DNA of 64,000 bases from Marinihelvus sp963695135 (GCA_963695135.1 CAVOGA010000001.1:682001-746000), one strand, 5' to 3'; counted from the first letter of the stretch, positions 9,185-19,829 are shown. Program-made: numbers and translations. Notes: generated from the letters alone by a model not told the origin.

Positions 9185-9457
9185 TCAGGCTTTTTTCGGC
9201 AGGTCCAGCCAGCCGCTGGGATCGTCCTCCGGCGGCAGCTGCAGGTGGTAGCCGGGGTCCGCCAGGTTGGCACGCACGGTTTCTATGTCTTCCTTGGCCA
9301 GAGAACGTCGCCCGGCCAGGTCGATGTCCATGGTGTGCACTGCGGTGCCCATCAGTTCCCGCAGGGTAGCCGGGAGATCATCAAGGGTAAGGTCCTCCCG
9401 CAGATAGAGGTAGGTGTATTCCTTGCGACTGCTTTTGAACACGCTACAGCGGGTCAT
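9185..9457 (-). CDS. YcgL domain-containing protein
   Basis: Small 90-residue cytoplasmic protein of the YcgL (DUF709) family. The family pattern is clear: an N-terminal C-x-V/F-K/Y-x-S block (CSVFKSSRKEYTYLYL), the central DLAGRRSLAKEDIETVRANL and the C-terminal GYHLQLPPEDD. The function of the family is unknown. It converges with the dehydrogenase gene, 14 bases apart, and is divergent from the TIR island, so the island's promoter must lie between 9458 and 9690. Confidence 0.9.
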   Translation of the reverse strand: MTRCSVFKSSRKEYTYLYLREDLTLDDLPATLRELMGTAVHTMDIDLAGRRSLAKEDIETVRANLADPGYHLQLPPEDDPSGWLDLPKKA

Positions 9458-9614
9458 TGCATCAGGCCTTTGATCAACAGACCACCGGTCGCGGTGGCGT
9501 TACCATTATCCACATTTCGAATCATCACTCTCTTGGCAGTGCGCGGCCGGCCCGCCGCAGCCAACTTCTGGCCGTACGTCATGTACTTGTGCGTGCAGGT
9601 TAATTTCAAAGCGC

Positions 9615-9620
9615 TATAGT
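9615..9620 (+). promoter_or_regulatory. Possible -10 box for the TIR/SLOG island
   Basis: TATAGT about 70 bases before the first gene of the island. It is the best -10 in the 9458-9690 gap; no -35 at 16-18 bases is evident (TTGTGC at 9587-9592 is 22 bases away). Confidence 0.3.
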
Positions 9621-9690
9621 AGGGCGCAATTGAAGAGGCACTTTACCGTACCGGATGATCCGGTGCCGGCGGGGTGTCGGGGGAGAAAAC

Positions 9691-10218
9691 ATGTTTCGAC
9701 TGTTGCTGGTCAATAAGAGCGCCATACTGCTGTTGGGCCTGTTTTTCGCGCTGTACGCTTCAAGCGCCGTCGCACAATATGCGCCGGTCACCGTGCTTGT
9801 CAGCGTCGATGCCGGTGAAACGGGACTGGATATCGAGTCCCCGTCACAGTGCGCCAGCGGGGGAAAAATGGGCTGTGTTGAGGCGGCCAAAGGCAAAAAG
9901 ATAAGGATCCAGGTCGTGATGCGCGGCAACGCACAATGCAGCAGCGGCGGTAAATGGGCCTTGTCACAGGTCTACCTGGGCGGTGAGAACAGCCCGGTCA
10001 AGCCAACGTCCTGGGGCGGCTTGCAGCTGGCGGCGCAGGATTTTGATGTGGATCCGGCCACCGGCCTGGTGACGCCGGAGAACGGCTCGAATGGCAACCA
10101 GCTGAAGTTTATCAACCAGAACAGCCAGCCCTACGATGTCTGGTACAAGGTCACGGCGACCTGTAGTGGCCGGACCATCGAGATGGATCCGAGAATCATT
10201 AACCGCGGCAGGGGCTGA
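9691..10218 (+). CDS. Exported protein of unknown function, first gene of the TIR/SLOG island
   Basis: 175 residues from the ATG at 9691, chosen because GGGGGAG lies directly upstream and a clean signal peptide follows (SAILLLGLFFALYASSAVA, cut near AVA-QY). The mature part has four cysteines (QCASGGKMGC, QCSSGG and a late TC) that could form disulfides, and no catalytic motif that I recognise. It is clearly related to the next gene: both contain a VDA block, then GC-x-E, then LGGEN/LGEN, and both end in a DP-x-(I/M)-x-NRGR motif. Probably periplasmic or secreted. Its place at the head of the operon suggests an envelope sensor or partner for the membrane TIR and SLOG proteins (inference). Confidence 0.75.
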   Translation: MFRLLLVNKSAILLLGLFFALYASSAVAQYAPVTVLVSVDAGETGLDIESPSQCASGGKMGCVEAAKGKKIRIQVVMRGNAQCSSGGKWALSQVYLGGENSPVKPTSWGGLQLAAQDFDVDPATGLVTPENGSNGNQLKFINQNSQPYDVWYKVTATCSGRTIEMDPRIINRGRG

Positions 10219-10312
10219 GGCTGACCGGCGCCGGTGCGAGCGATTTCCATGGGTTTGAAGCATCGCGGGCAGCTGTCTGATATTGTTGGGTAAAGCGGGG
10301 AGGAGAAGCGTG

Positions 10313-10906
10313 ATGAACGGTAAACATATTGTTCTCGGGGCATCGGCACTGCTTTTAAGTGCCTGCTCCACTGTATTGCCACAGCCGGAGGAAATCGTCG
10401 GGGCTGCAGCGCCCACGATCCAGATGGCTGTTGACGCAAAGACCGGGGAGTTTCGTATTACGACGAAAGCCTCGGAAGCCTGCCGGCAGGCTGGCGAGAA
10501 CGTAAATGGGTGTTTCGAAGTGGGCCGCAACAAGGTGGTCTTCGCCCGCTTCCAGCTGGGCAACTCGCCCGGCTGGCAGTTGCAGAAGATAAGGATCTGC
10601 CTGGGCGAGAACGAGGCAACGCAAAACTGCAATCTCACGCCGTGGAACCGGCTGGAGTTTGTCGCTGCGAAGAACCGTGATTCCGAATTCCTGCTGCCGG
10701 ACAACCAGGGCATCATTAACCTGGCTGACCTGGGTACTGACCTGGACAGCTTTTTCCTGGCGACACAGAACCTCTACGAACAGTGGTGGTACTACCAGCT
10801 GCAGGTCTGCCCCAGCGGCTCGTCGCCTGACACAGCAGCGGATGATGCCAAGTGCGTGTGGAACGTGGATCCGCCGATGAAGAACCGCGGTCGCAGAACT
10901 CTCTGA
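10313..10906 (+). CDS. Lipoprotein paralogous to the preceding exported protein
   Basis: 197 residues from ATG 10313, preceded by GGGGAGGAGAAG. The lipobox LLLSAC at residues 14-19 marks a lipid-anchored protein (SACS after cleavage), probably in the outer membrane. The body aligns by eye with the 9691 gene: VDAKTGEF, GCFEVGRNKVVFARFQLGN, KIRICLGEN and a C-terminal VDPPMKNRGR. It adds a Trp/Tyr-rich stretch YEQWWYYQLQVC. No enzyme motif is visible. It ends 38 bases before the TIR gene's likely start. The pair looks like an ancient tandem duplication in which one copy gained a lipid anchor. Confidence 0.75.
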   Translation: MNGKHIVLGASALLLSACSTVLPQPEEIVGAAAPTIQMAVDAKTGEFRITTKASEACRQAGENVNGCFEVGRNKVVFARFQLGNSPGWQLQKIRICLGENEATQNCNLTPWNRLEFVAAKNRDSEFLLPDNQGIINLADLGTDLDSFFLATQNLYEQWWYYQLQVCPSGSSPDTAADDAKCVWNVDPPMKNRGRRTL

Positions 10907-10944
10907 ACCTGAACTTTCCAGATTCTCAAGCGGAACATGGTCAT

Positions 10945-13018
10945 GTGCCTGATTTCAGATACAAGGCCTATCTGAGCTACAGCCACGCCGATCAGCAATC
11001 GGCGGACTGGCTGCATCGTGCGCTGGAGGGCTACCGCGTTCCCAAACACCTGCGCGCCGCCGGCAGCGGGACAGCGGTTCCGGAGTCCCTGGCGCCTGTC
11101 TTCAAGGACCGCGAGGACCTGTCCTCCGCAGCCAGTCTCAGCGAAACCCTGCAGCAGGCGCTGGAGCAATCCGGGGCGCTGGTGGTGCTTTGTTCGCCGG
11201 ATGCTGCGGCATCACGCTGGGTCAATGAGGAGATCAGGACCTTCAGGTCGCTGCGGGGCTGTGACAGGATTTTTTGCGTTATCGTGGGCGGTTCCCCCGA
11301 GGCCTCGCCCGGCGAAGGGGGATGTTTTCCCCCGGCGCTGTTTGAGGGCGTTGAAGAATCCAACCGGGAACCGCTCGCGGCCGATGCCCGCGATTTTGCC
11401 GACGGCAAACGCCTGGCCCTGCTGAAGGTGGCGGCCGGCCTGCTGGGCGTTCCGCTGGATGACCTGCGCCGCCGTGACCTGGCCAGGCGACGCCGGCAAA
11501 GGCTGGTGCTGGCGGCCGCCGGAATTGCCGCGCTGGCGCTGGCGGGTCTGACGCTGAACGCCAAGCTGGCTGAGCGCCAGGAACGTGCCCAGGCGGAGCA
11601 GATGGCGGCTTTTATCGTGGACCTGGGCGAAGACCTGAAAGGCGACATCGACCTGGAATCCCTGGGGCGTATCAGCACCACCGCCATGGGCTACCTCGAA
11701 CAGCTGGACCCGGACCGCCTGAGCGTTGCGTCACGTATCAAGGTAGGCAAAGCGCTGCGCCAGGTCGGCAATGTGAATTGGATGCAGGGTAAATCCGAGG
11801 CGGCGCTGGATGCCTTTGAGCGATCACGCGATATTTTCGTCACCCTGAATCAGGAAGAGCCGGGCAACGATGAAGTGTTGTTTGAGCTCGCCCAGGCGGA
11901 ATTCTACTCGGGTTATGTTTACCTGGATTTCGGAAATTACGAGAAGCTGCGCGAACACTGGAATCGCTACCTGGAGATTGCCCGGGAGCGCCACGAGCCC
12001 AGGCCGGATGACCCCCGCTGGCTGCTTGGAGCTGTCCTATGCCACCAGCAACCTGGTCAACGTCGGGCTCCAGCTGCGCGAGCAGGTCGATGAAAAGGTG
12101 CTGGAGGACATTGAGAACAATATTGAACTTGCCGGACTGGCACTGGAAGCCAACGCGGGGAACCCTGAGGTCATGGAGCACTACGCCAATGAGCTTGCCT
12201 ACGCCGCAGATGCGCAGGTTTCGGTTTGTAATCTTCAGGATGCGCTGAACAGCCGCATCGCCAGCCTGTCAGTCGCGGAACAATTGTCCGCGCAATCGGG
12301 TGGCGGATTTGAAACGGACCTGGATGTTGCCCTGCGAAATTCCGGATTGGCGAATGTATATGAGGATCTTGGTGAGACGGATGCAGCGATTCGAGCATTT
12401 TCGGGCGGCGATTACCGTGCTGGAGCGACTGACCAGCCGGGATCCAAGCAACGAGTTGGCTGCGAAATGACCTGGCTTCCATCCAGCGCCGCCTGGCAAA
12501 TGCCCTGGCTTTTCAGGGCGACCTTGCCGGTGCCCGCGAAGAGTTAGCCAAGGCACGTGCTACCCTCGCGCCGATTGTGAATGGGCCGCAGCCCAGTCCC
12601 CGGGACCTGGACGAATATCGATTGCTGGTTCTCAACGAGGTCATTGTAGCGCGCCTGGGAAATGAAACTCAGAGGGCCCTTGCATGGCTGGACCGAAACG
12701 AGACGCTGCTTGCTGGGCCGGGACGGGGTCGCCGGTGAGCCGAGAACCATGGCGATTACACGAATTCTCTATCGCTATGAGCGCTATTTTCTGACGGGTA
12801 TTGATCCGTCCACGGCAGATAAAACGTTACTTGCGGACTTGCCTGAGGAGCGGGCTCAGTTCCTTGATTGTGTTGACGCGGACGGGCTGGCGCGACACGG
12901 CGCAATGAGTGGCGATCAAGAGCTTGCGAGACGGCAGGTCGACTACCTGGCCGATGCGGGATATAGAAACCCCGCCTACCTCGAATTCTGCACTAACGAA
13001 GGAATCTGCGACCCGTGA
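10945..13018 (+). CDS. TIR-domain membrane protein with C-terminal TPR-like repeats; four +1 frame breaks
   Basis: Start taken at GTG 10945, just before the TIR domain; a longer reading from 10852 overlaps the lipoprotein gene. Residues 4-140 form a TIR domain: AYLSYSHAD (box 1), VFKDREDLSS, and SRWVNEEI with the conserved glutamate (Glu96) that NAD-cleaving TIRs use. After DGKRLALLKVAAGLLG there is a basic RRRR stretch and one membrane helix (about 187-204). The remainder is helical and TPR-like (LRQVGNVNWMQGKSEAALDAFE, in pieces; ANVYEDLGETDAAIRAF). Extra bases at 12024-12027, 12398-12401, 12465-12467 and 12715-12717 break the frame; removing them gives a continuous 689 residues ending in a GTGA overlap with the SLOG gene. 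Likely a signalling NADase (inference). Confidence 0.82.
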
Positions 13019-14727
13019 GCGACGCTGCCGCGAGCCGGCAGCGACTCACCGTCGCGGTCACCGGTCACCGGGACCTGCTCGCTGCGGAACTGCCCCTGCT
13101 GCGCGAAAAAGTCCGCTGGTTTCTTCAGCACCTGGTCGATGAATACCCCGATCTGCAGCTGGAAATCCTGTCCGGCATGGCCGACGGCGCCGACCAGCTG
13201 GTCGCAGAGGTGGCGCTGGAGATGGACCTGCCCGTGGTGGCCGTGCTGCCATTCGCGCTGGACGAGTACCGGCGGGACTTCGCCGACGGTGGCGCGGTGC
13301 TTGATGGCCTGCTGGCCCGCTGCGAGGTCATTACGCTGCCGGATCTGGAAGGCTGCGATCCTGCCGCCGGGGCGGGGAACCGGGCCCTTCACTATGCGCA
13401 GCTGGGCGTGTTCCTGTCCAACCACTGCCAGGTGCTGCTGGCTTTGTGGGATGGCAAGGACAGCGCGCGGGTCGGAGGCACCGCCAGCGTAATCACCTAC
13501 CACCTGACCGCGGTGATGTCCGGCTTTGATGTCGATGACTCGACCCCCAACCTCCTGGCCAACAACGAAAATGACCTGGCCTACCACCTGGTCTGCTCCC
13601 GTGACCGGCCCGATGGCGCACCGGCGCCCGAGTTTGCACCGCTGGAGTCCTACTGGGTCACCGGTTATTTCGGCAGGCAGTCCGGGCAGCACATGCCCTA
13701 CGACTACGACCTGATGCTGGACCGGCTCGGCGCCTTCAGCCGCGATGTGCAGCGCAATGCGGACGCCCTGGAGCGCGAAGCGCGGGATCTGATCGGCGAG
13801 GAGGTGTCCCTGCCGCGCCCTTCGGGCGTGGATTATGCCAACCGGCTGTATGCCACCGCCGACTGGATGGCGGTTCATTACCAGAAGAAGTTTGCTTTCG
13901 GCCTGTTCCTGAGCCACCTGCTGGCGGTCCTGATGGGCGCCGTCTTTATCGTGTATTCCGAGATGATCGAGCGCTGGGGGCTGGCGCTGCTGTTCATGGG
14001 TCTGTTTTTATTCGGCGTGGCGTTCCACCTGGTCGGCGAGCGTCGCGAGTGGCACCGCAAATACCTTGACTACCGCACCCTGGCCGAGGGCCTGCGCGTG
14101 CAGGTCTACTGGAACCTGGCCGGCGTGATCAGGAGCCGCTCGGCGGTATTTGCCTACGACAATTTTCTTCAGAAGCAGGACGTGGACCTGGCCTGGATCC
14201 GTCACGTCATGCGCTCGGCGAGCCTGCGGCGCAACCGGAACACGCAACCGGACCCGGCCTGGGTGCCGTGGGTGATGCAGGAATGGGTGGGTCGCAGGGA
14301 AACCGGCGAGGGGCAACTGGGCTACTACGCCCGCAAGGCCCGCGAGCGCGCGGCAGGGTATCGCCGTACCCAGTTGCTCAGCCAGGTGGCCCTGTGGGGC
14401 GGCATCGCCATGGCCGCCTGCCTGGCCATTCTTGCCACGCGCCTGGATGATCAGCAGGTTCTGCTGCTGCTGATTCTCATGGGTGTTCTGCCGCTGGTCG
14501 CCGCGGTCCGCGACGCTTACTCGCATAAGAAGGCGGACAAGGAACTCATCAAGCAATACCGCTTCATGGCCCAGGTGTTTGGCAACGCGCGCCGTCTGCT
14601 GGACGGGACGAATGACATCGGCCTGCAACGCCGCGTGCTCAGAGCCGTGGGCGACGCCGCCCTGGAAGAGCACGCCGAGTGGTTGCTCATGCACCGGGAA
14701 CGCCCCCTGGAGCACGGCGGCATCTGA
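13015..14727 (+). CDS. SLOG-domain protein with four membrane helices (SLATT-like)
   Basis: 570 residues beginning at GTG 13015, overlapping the TIR stop. Residues 10-165 look like a SLOG Rossmann domain: VAVTGHRDL at 13-21, the glycine-rich ILSGMADGADQLVAEVAL at 51-68, and a late LALWDGKDS strand. Two helical pairs follow, about 293-316 with 321-341, and 455-474 with 481-499. Each pair is trailed by a charged helix (EWHRKYLDYRTLAEGLR; SHKKADKELIKQYRF), the arrangement of SLATT 2TM effector modules known from nucleotide-centred conflict systems. SLOG domains bind nucleotide-derived ligands, so it could sense a product of the adjacent TIR and act on the membrane. The domain names are my reading of motifs, not a profile search. 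Confidence 0.75.
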   Translation: MSDAAASRQRLTVAVTGHRDLLAAELPLLREKVRWFLQHLVDEYPDLQLEILSGMADGADQLVAEVALEMDLPVVAVLPFALDEYRRDFADGGAVLDGLLARCEVITLPDLEGCDPAAGAGNRALHYAQLGVFLSNHCQVLLALWDGKDSARVGGTASVITYHLTAVMSGFDVDDSTPNLLANNENDLAYHLVCSRDRPDGAPAPEFAPLESYWVTGYFGRQSGQHMPYDYDLMLDRLGAFSRDVQRNADALEREARDLIGEEVSLPRPSGVDYANRLYATADWMAVHYQKKFAFGLFLSHLLAVLMGAVFIVYSEMIERWGLALLFMGLFLFGVAFHLVGERREWHRKYLDYRTLAEGLRVQVYWNLAGVIRSRSAVFAYDNFLQKQDVDLAWIRHVMRSASLRRNRNTQPDPAWVPWVMQEWVGRRETGEGQLGYYARKARERAAGYRRTQLLSQVALWGGIAMAACLAILATRLDDQQVLLLLILMGVLPLVAAVRDAYSHKKADKELIKQYRFMAQVFGNARRLLDGTNDIGLQRRVLRAVGDAALEEHAEWLLMHRERPLEHGGI

Positions 14728-14740
14728 TCCCCTGGCTGCT

Positions 14741-16687
<1,947 letters not shown>

Positions 16688-16782
16688 GGATGCGCTCCTT
16701 GTTCTTCGTTAATTCAAGCCGGCTACCATTCTAATCGGAGATGCGGCTGATGGAAGGTGGTCTTCTGTCGTGTCATCGGGGG

Positions 16783-16981
16783 GGCTGCGCGGGGTGCGGG
16801 GACGGGGTGCGGGGTTCTGGCCTGCGGCTCCCCTCGGGGCCAGGGGCTTGGTGGGGTCGTCCCGGCTCGCCCTCCTGGCTCGACGGGACTGAATCCGCCA
16901 TCCCTGGCGGATTCCCCCCAGTCGCCCCGGTCCCCTCGGCAGAACCCCTAATTGCGCCCCGCCCCCACACCCCGCGCAGCC
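16783..16981. repeat. Structured intergenic repeat, copy A
   Basis: The only content of the 351-base gap 16688-17038. Its ends, 16783-16810 and 16954-16981, are 28-base inverted repeats with 3 mismatches. In the centre GAATCCGCCA (16891-16900) and TGGCGGATTC (16905-16914) form a perfect 10-bp hairpin with loop TCCC. About 110 bases of the core, including GCTTGGTGGGG and CTCGCC-TCCTGGCTCG, recur in copy B at 33884-34102. Overlapping reading frames on both strands are by-products of the high GC content. Confidence 0.75.
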
Positions 16982-17038
16982 GCAGGCCAACACACCGGGC
17001 GCCCCGCAAGGGGCAACCCGGCCAACCGGCCATAAGGA

Positions 17039-17647
17039 TCAGCGCTTCCAGGTCATCCCCGGTCGCCAACCCCATTGCCAAAGAAGGATGGCGCCACCGA
17101 AGAGTCCGCCCAGGTGGGCGAAGTGGGCCACGGAGGGGTTGTAGCCGGTCAGGCCGAAGAACAGTTCGGCCGCGCCGTAGATGAGGACGAACCACTTGGC
17201 GGCAATGGGAAAGGGCAGGAAGATGAGCATGACCTTGTTGTTCGGGTACATCACACCGTAGGCGAGCAGCAGGCCGAAGACCGCGCCGGAAGCGCCGATG
17301 GTGGCGTTCATCTCGCCGGTCATCTGCAGCACGATCAGCTGCGTGGCCGCCGCTGAAAGAATGCAGGTGAAGTAATAGAGCAGAAAGCGTCGTGTCCCCC
17401 AGGTCTGTTCAATGACCAGCCCGAACATCCACACCGCGAACATGTTGAAGAACACGTGCCCGAAGCTGCCGTGGAAAAAGCCGTAGGTGATCAGCTGCCA
17501 GGGCTCAAAACGTCCGGAGGCCAGGGGCCACAGGGCCACGGAGGCGGGCAGGTTGCTGCCGAAAAAGAACAGGATGGCGCACACGCCGATGATGACGAGC
17601 GAACTCGGCGGATTCGTGACGCCGTTACTGGGCAGGCTGCGATTCAT
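17039..17647 (-). CDS. Rhomboid-family intramembrane serine protease
   Basis: 202 residues with six predicted membrane helices. The catalytic serine is in GASGAVFG (Ser120), and the partner histidine in HFAHLGGLFGG is His178. GFFHGSFGHVFFNMF (residues 56-70) is the conserved HxxxN-like block before the active-site helices. Rhomboids cleave membrane helices of substrate proteins, which cannot be predicted here. It is divergent from the membrane-protein gene at 17774; the shared upstream region holds a TACAAT box. Tandem histidines and serine are all present, so it should be active. Confidence 0.92.
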   Translation of the reverse strand: MNRSLPSNGVTNPPSSLVIIGVCAILFFFGSNLPASVALWPLASGRFEPWQLITYGFFHGSFGHVFFNMFAVWMFGLVIEQTWGTRRFLLYYFTCILSAAATQLIVLQMTGEMNATIGASGAVFGLLLAYGVMYPNNKVMLIFLPFPIAAKWFVLIYGAAELFFGLTGYNPSVAHFAHLGGLFGGAILLWQWGWRPGMTWKR

Positions 17648-17684
17648 GGGTTTCCTCTTGACCGGTGGAAGCGCCGGCTTGGTC

Positions 17685-17690
17685 TACAAT
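17685..17690 (+). promoter_or_regulatory. -10 box for the DUF membrane-protein gene
   Basis: TACAAT with a TTGACC 21 bases upstream (17658-17663); the spacing is long. It lies between the divergent rhomboid gene and the gene starting at 17708 or 17774. Confidence 0.35.
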
Positions 17691-17773
17691 GGCGCCATCC
17701 TGATGAGATGCCGTTTGACGGGGTTATTTTCAATGATTCACGCACGGAACACGATGCCGGGGTTGAGCTGTCA

Positions 17774-18655
17774 ATGAACCAGTTTCCAGGTAAGGAGCCC
17801 GGCCGGGAGTCGGGCAGGGAGACGGAGCCTCATCCGTTCTCTGCGGGATTCGGCTGGCTTAACGGGGCGGTGACGCTGGTTCGCAACAATGCGGCGCGTC
17901 TGTTGCTGCTGGGACTGTTGTTGCAGATGCTGGGTGGCGCTTCGCAGGCCGGCGTGCTGGGCATCCTGTTCCTGCTGGCTGTACCGGCCCTGAGTGCGGG
18001 CATGCTGCAGGGCATGCACCTGGCCGCCATCGGTGAGAAGCCGTCGGCGTTGGTGCTGTTTGCGGCTTTTCAGGGATCGGGCCGTCTCCTGTCGCTGTTT
18101 CTCCTGGGCGCGCTGACCCTGGTGCTGATCTTTGTCGTGGTGTCGTTTGTCATGGTCGGGAGTGTCGCCAGCCTGGATCCGGAGCTGTTGGCGCGCATCC
18201 AGTCCGGCGACCAGGCGGCAGTGGCGGAGCTGGATCCGGCGCTGCTGCAGCGGGTGTTGCTGTCCATGGTCGGCGGGCTTGGCCTGGGCCTGGTGCTGAG
18301 TTTTTTCGCCATCCCGCTGATCTGGTTCGAGGGCCATTCCCTGGTTTCGGCGCTGGGCGCCGGCATCAAGGCCACCTTCCGCGAGTTTCGTGCACTGACG
18401 GCGCTGGGTATCGGCCTGTTCTTTCTCGGCCTGCCGGTGGGCCTGGTGGCCACCTTTACCCTGACCGCCCAGCTCAGCGCCGGCAGCCCGTCCATGCTGC
18501 TCACGGTGATCATGCTGCTGCTGATCGTGTTCTACCAGGTGTTGGGTTTCGCCGCGCAGTACATGGCTTACCGCGCCGTATTCACGGGGTCAGGGCCGCG
18601 GGACACGGACCACCCGTCCATGCCGGACGCCGGGGATGATCAGCTGGTGGCCTGA
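17774..18655 (+). CDS. Multi-pass membrane protein, BPSS1780-like
   Basis: 293 residues from ATG 17774; an in-frame ATG at 17708, just after a TACAAT box, would add 22 residues without a known domain. About six hydrophobic helices are arranged as in BPSS1780-type membrane proteins: an amphipathic FGWLNGAVTLVRNN entry, LLLLGLLLQML, and a later WFEGHSLVSALGAGIKA loop. The family has no firm function. The gene ends 16 bases inside the tatC coding region, tail to tail, so the two 3' ends overlap. Confidence 0.7.
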   Translation: MNQFPGKEPGRESGRETEPHPFSAGFGWLNGAVTLVRNNAARLLLLGLLLQMLGGASQAGVLGILFLLAVPALSAGMLQGMHLAAIGEKPSALVLFAAFQGSGRLLSLFLLGALTLVLIFVVVSFVMVGSVASLDPELLARIQSGDQAAVAELDPALLQRVLLSMVGGLGLGLVLSFFAIPLIWFEGHSLVSALGAGIKATFREFRALTALGIGLFFLGLPVGLVATFTLTAQLSAGSPSMLLTVIMLLLIVFYQVLGFAAQYMAYRAVFTGSGPRDTDHPSMPDAGDDQLVA

Positions 18656-19419
18656 TCGGCCTGGTCTTTGTCGGCCTGCTCTTTCACCTTGTGCGGCAGC
18701 AGAATGCGGCACATGACAATGCCGATTTCGTAAAGAATCCACATGGGGATGGCCAGCAGGGTCTGGGAAATGATATCCGGCGGGGTCAGCAGCATGCCTA
18801 CCGCGAAAGCACCCACCACCACGTAAGGTCGCGCCTTGCCGAGCTGCTCGGTCGTGGTCAGCCCGGTCGCGACCAGAATGATCGTGGCGATCGGCACCTC
18901 GAAGGCGATGCCAAAGGCCAGGAACAGGGCAATCACGAAATCCAGGTAGCGATTGATGTCGGTCATAACGGAAACGCCTTCCGGCGCAATCCGCGTCATG
19001 AAGCCGAACACCAGCGGGAACACTACGAAAAACGCGAAGGCGCAGCCCAGGTAAAAAAGAAATACCGAGGAGACCAGCAGGGGTTTGGCGAGCCGCTTCT
19101 CATGTTTGAACAGCGCCGGGGCCACGAAGGCCCACAGCTGATACATCACGATGGGTATGGCGATAACCAGCGCCAGCAACAGGGTTAGCTTGAAGGGGGC
19201 GAGAAAGGGGGACGCCACGTCGATGGCGATCATGCTGCTGCCTTCCGGCATCTGCGCGAGCAGCGGTCCGGCCAGGTACTGGTATAACTGGCGGGAGAAC
19301 GGCAGCAGGCAGACCAGGACCGCCACCACGGCAAGGCAGGCTTTCAGCAGGCGGCTGCGCAGCTCTACCAGGTGTTGCAGAAAGGTCTGTTCCTGGTCGG
19401 TGTCCGGGTGGTCGCTCAT
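18640..19419 (-). CDS. tatC: Sec-independent protein translocase TatC
   Basis: 259 residues with six membrane helices. TatC-typical blocks are FLQHLVELRSRLLK at the N-terminus (signal-peptide receptor face), YQLWAFVAPALFKHEKR and the FGIAFEVP loop. With TatB it recognises twin-arginine signal peptides in the inner membrane. Its ATG overlaps the tatB stop by 4 bases. Its 3' end overlaps the convergent membrane-protein gene by 16 bases. Confidence 0.97.
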   Translation of the reverse strand: MSDHPDTDQEQTFLQHLVELRSRLLKACLAVVAVLVCLLPFSRQLYQYLAGPLLAQMPEGSSMIAIDVASPFLAPFKLTLLLALVIAIPIVMYQLWAFVAPALFKHEKRLAKPLLVSSVFLFYLGCAFAFFVVFPLVFGFMTRIAPEGVSVMTDINRYLDFVIALFLAFGIAFEVPIATIILVATGLTTTEQLGKARPYVVVGAFAVGMLLTPPDIISQTLLAIPMWILYEIGIVMCRILLPHKVKEQADKDQADQATS

Positions 19420-19829
19420 GAAGGGTCTTGCTTGGGTCCGGCCGCCGTTGCCGTGCTCGCCTGGTCGGCCTCCGTGCCGTCTTCCTCGTTTGCCTGTGGT
19501 TCCTGCCCGTCCTGATCGGGGTTCAGCGGGTGTGATTCGTCGCGCGGCGCGATCCGGGGCACGTCAACCCGCTCATCCAGCTGTTTTCCCAGGTCTGCTA
19601 CCTGTTGCTTTACCGCCTTGAGTTCTTCGCTGGCCTGTTTCACCGGGTTGGCGGCATCCGCCGCCGCCAGCTCCGCTTCCACGGTGCGTTTGAGATTGGC
19701 GTAGCTCAGCCGCGCCTTGCGGACAAAGCCGCCGAGGGTGCGCGCAACACGGGGCAGGCGCTCAGGACCGAGCACCAGCAGACCAATGATGGAGAGCAGG
19801 AACAGCTCGGCGAAGCCGACATCGAACAC
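19416..19829 (-). CDS. tatB: Sec-independent protein translocase TatB
   Basis: 137 residues. MFDVGFAELFLLSIIGLLVLGPERLP is present (membrane helix, then the G-P-E-R-L-P hinge of TatB), followed by an amphipathic helix (RVARTLGGFVRKARL) and a long acidic, proline-rich tail. TatB pairs with TatC in the substrate-binding complex. It lies between tatA (16-base gap) and tatC (4-base overlap). Confidence 0.95.
   Translation of the reverse strand: MFDVGFAELFLLSIIGLLVLGPERLPRVARTLGGFVRKARLSYANLKRTVEAELAAADAANPVKQASEELKAVKQQVADLGKQLDERVDVPRIAPRDESHPLNPDQDGQEPQANEEDGTEADQASTATAAGPKQDPS

Noticed and set aside
12662..13018. Separate small gene before the SLOG gene
   Set aside because: It continues the TPR region once one extra G in 12715-12717 is removed.
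16709..17195. Arg/Pro-rich frames on both strands over repeat copy A
   Set aside because: They follow the repeat's DNA similarity, occur on both strands and lack ribosome sites.
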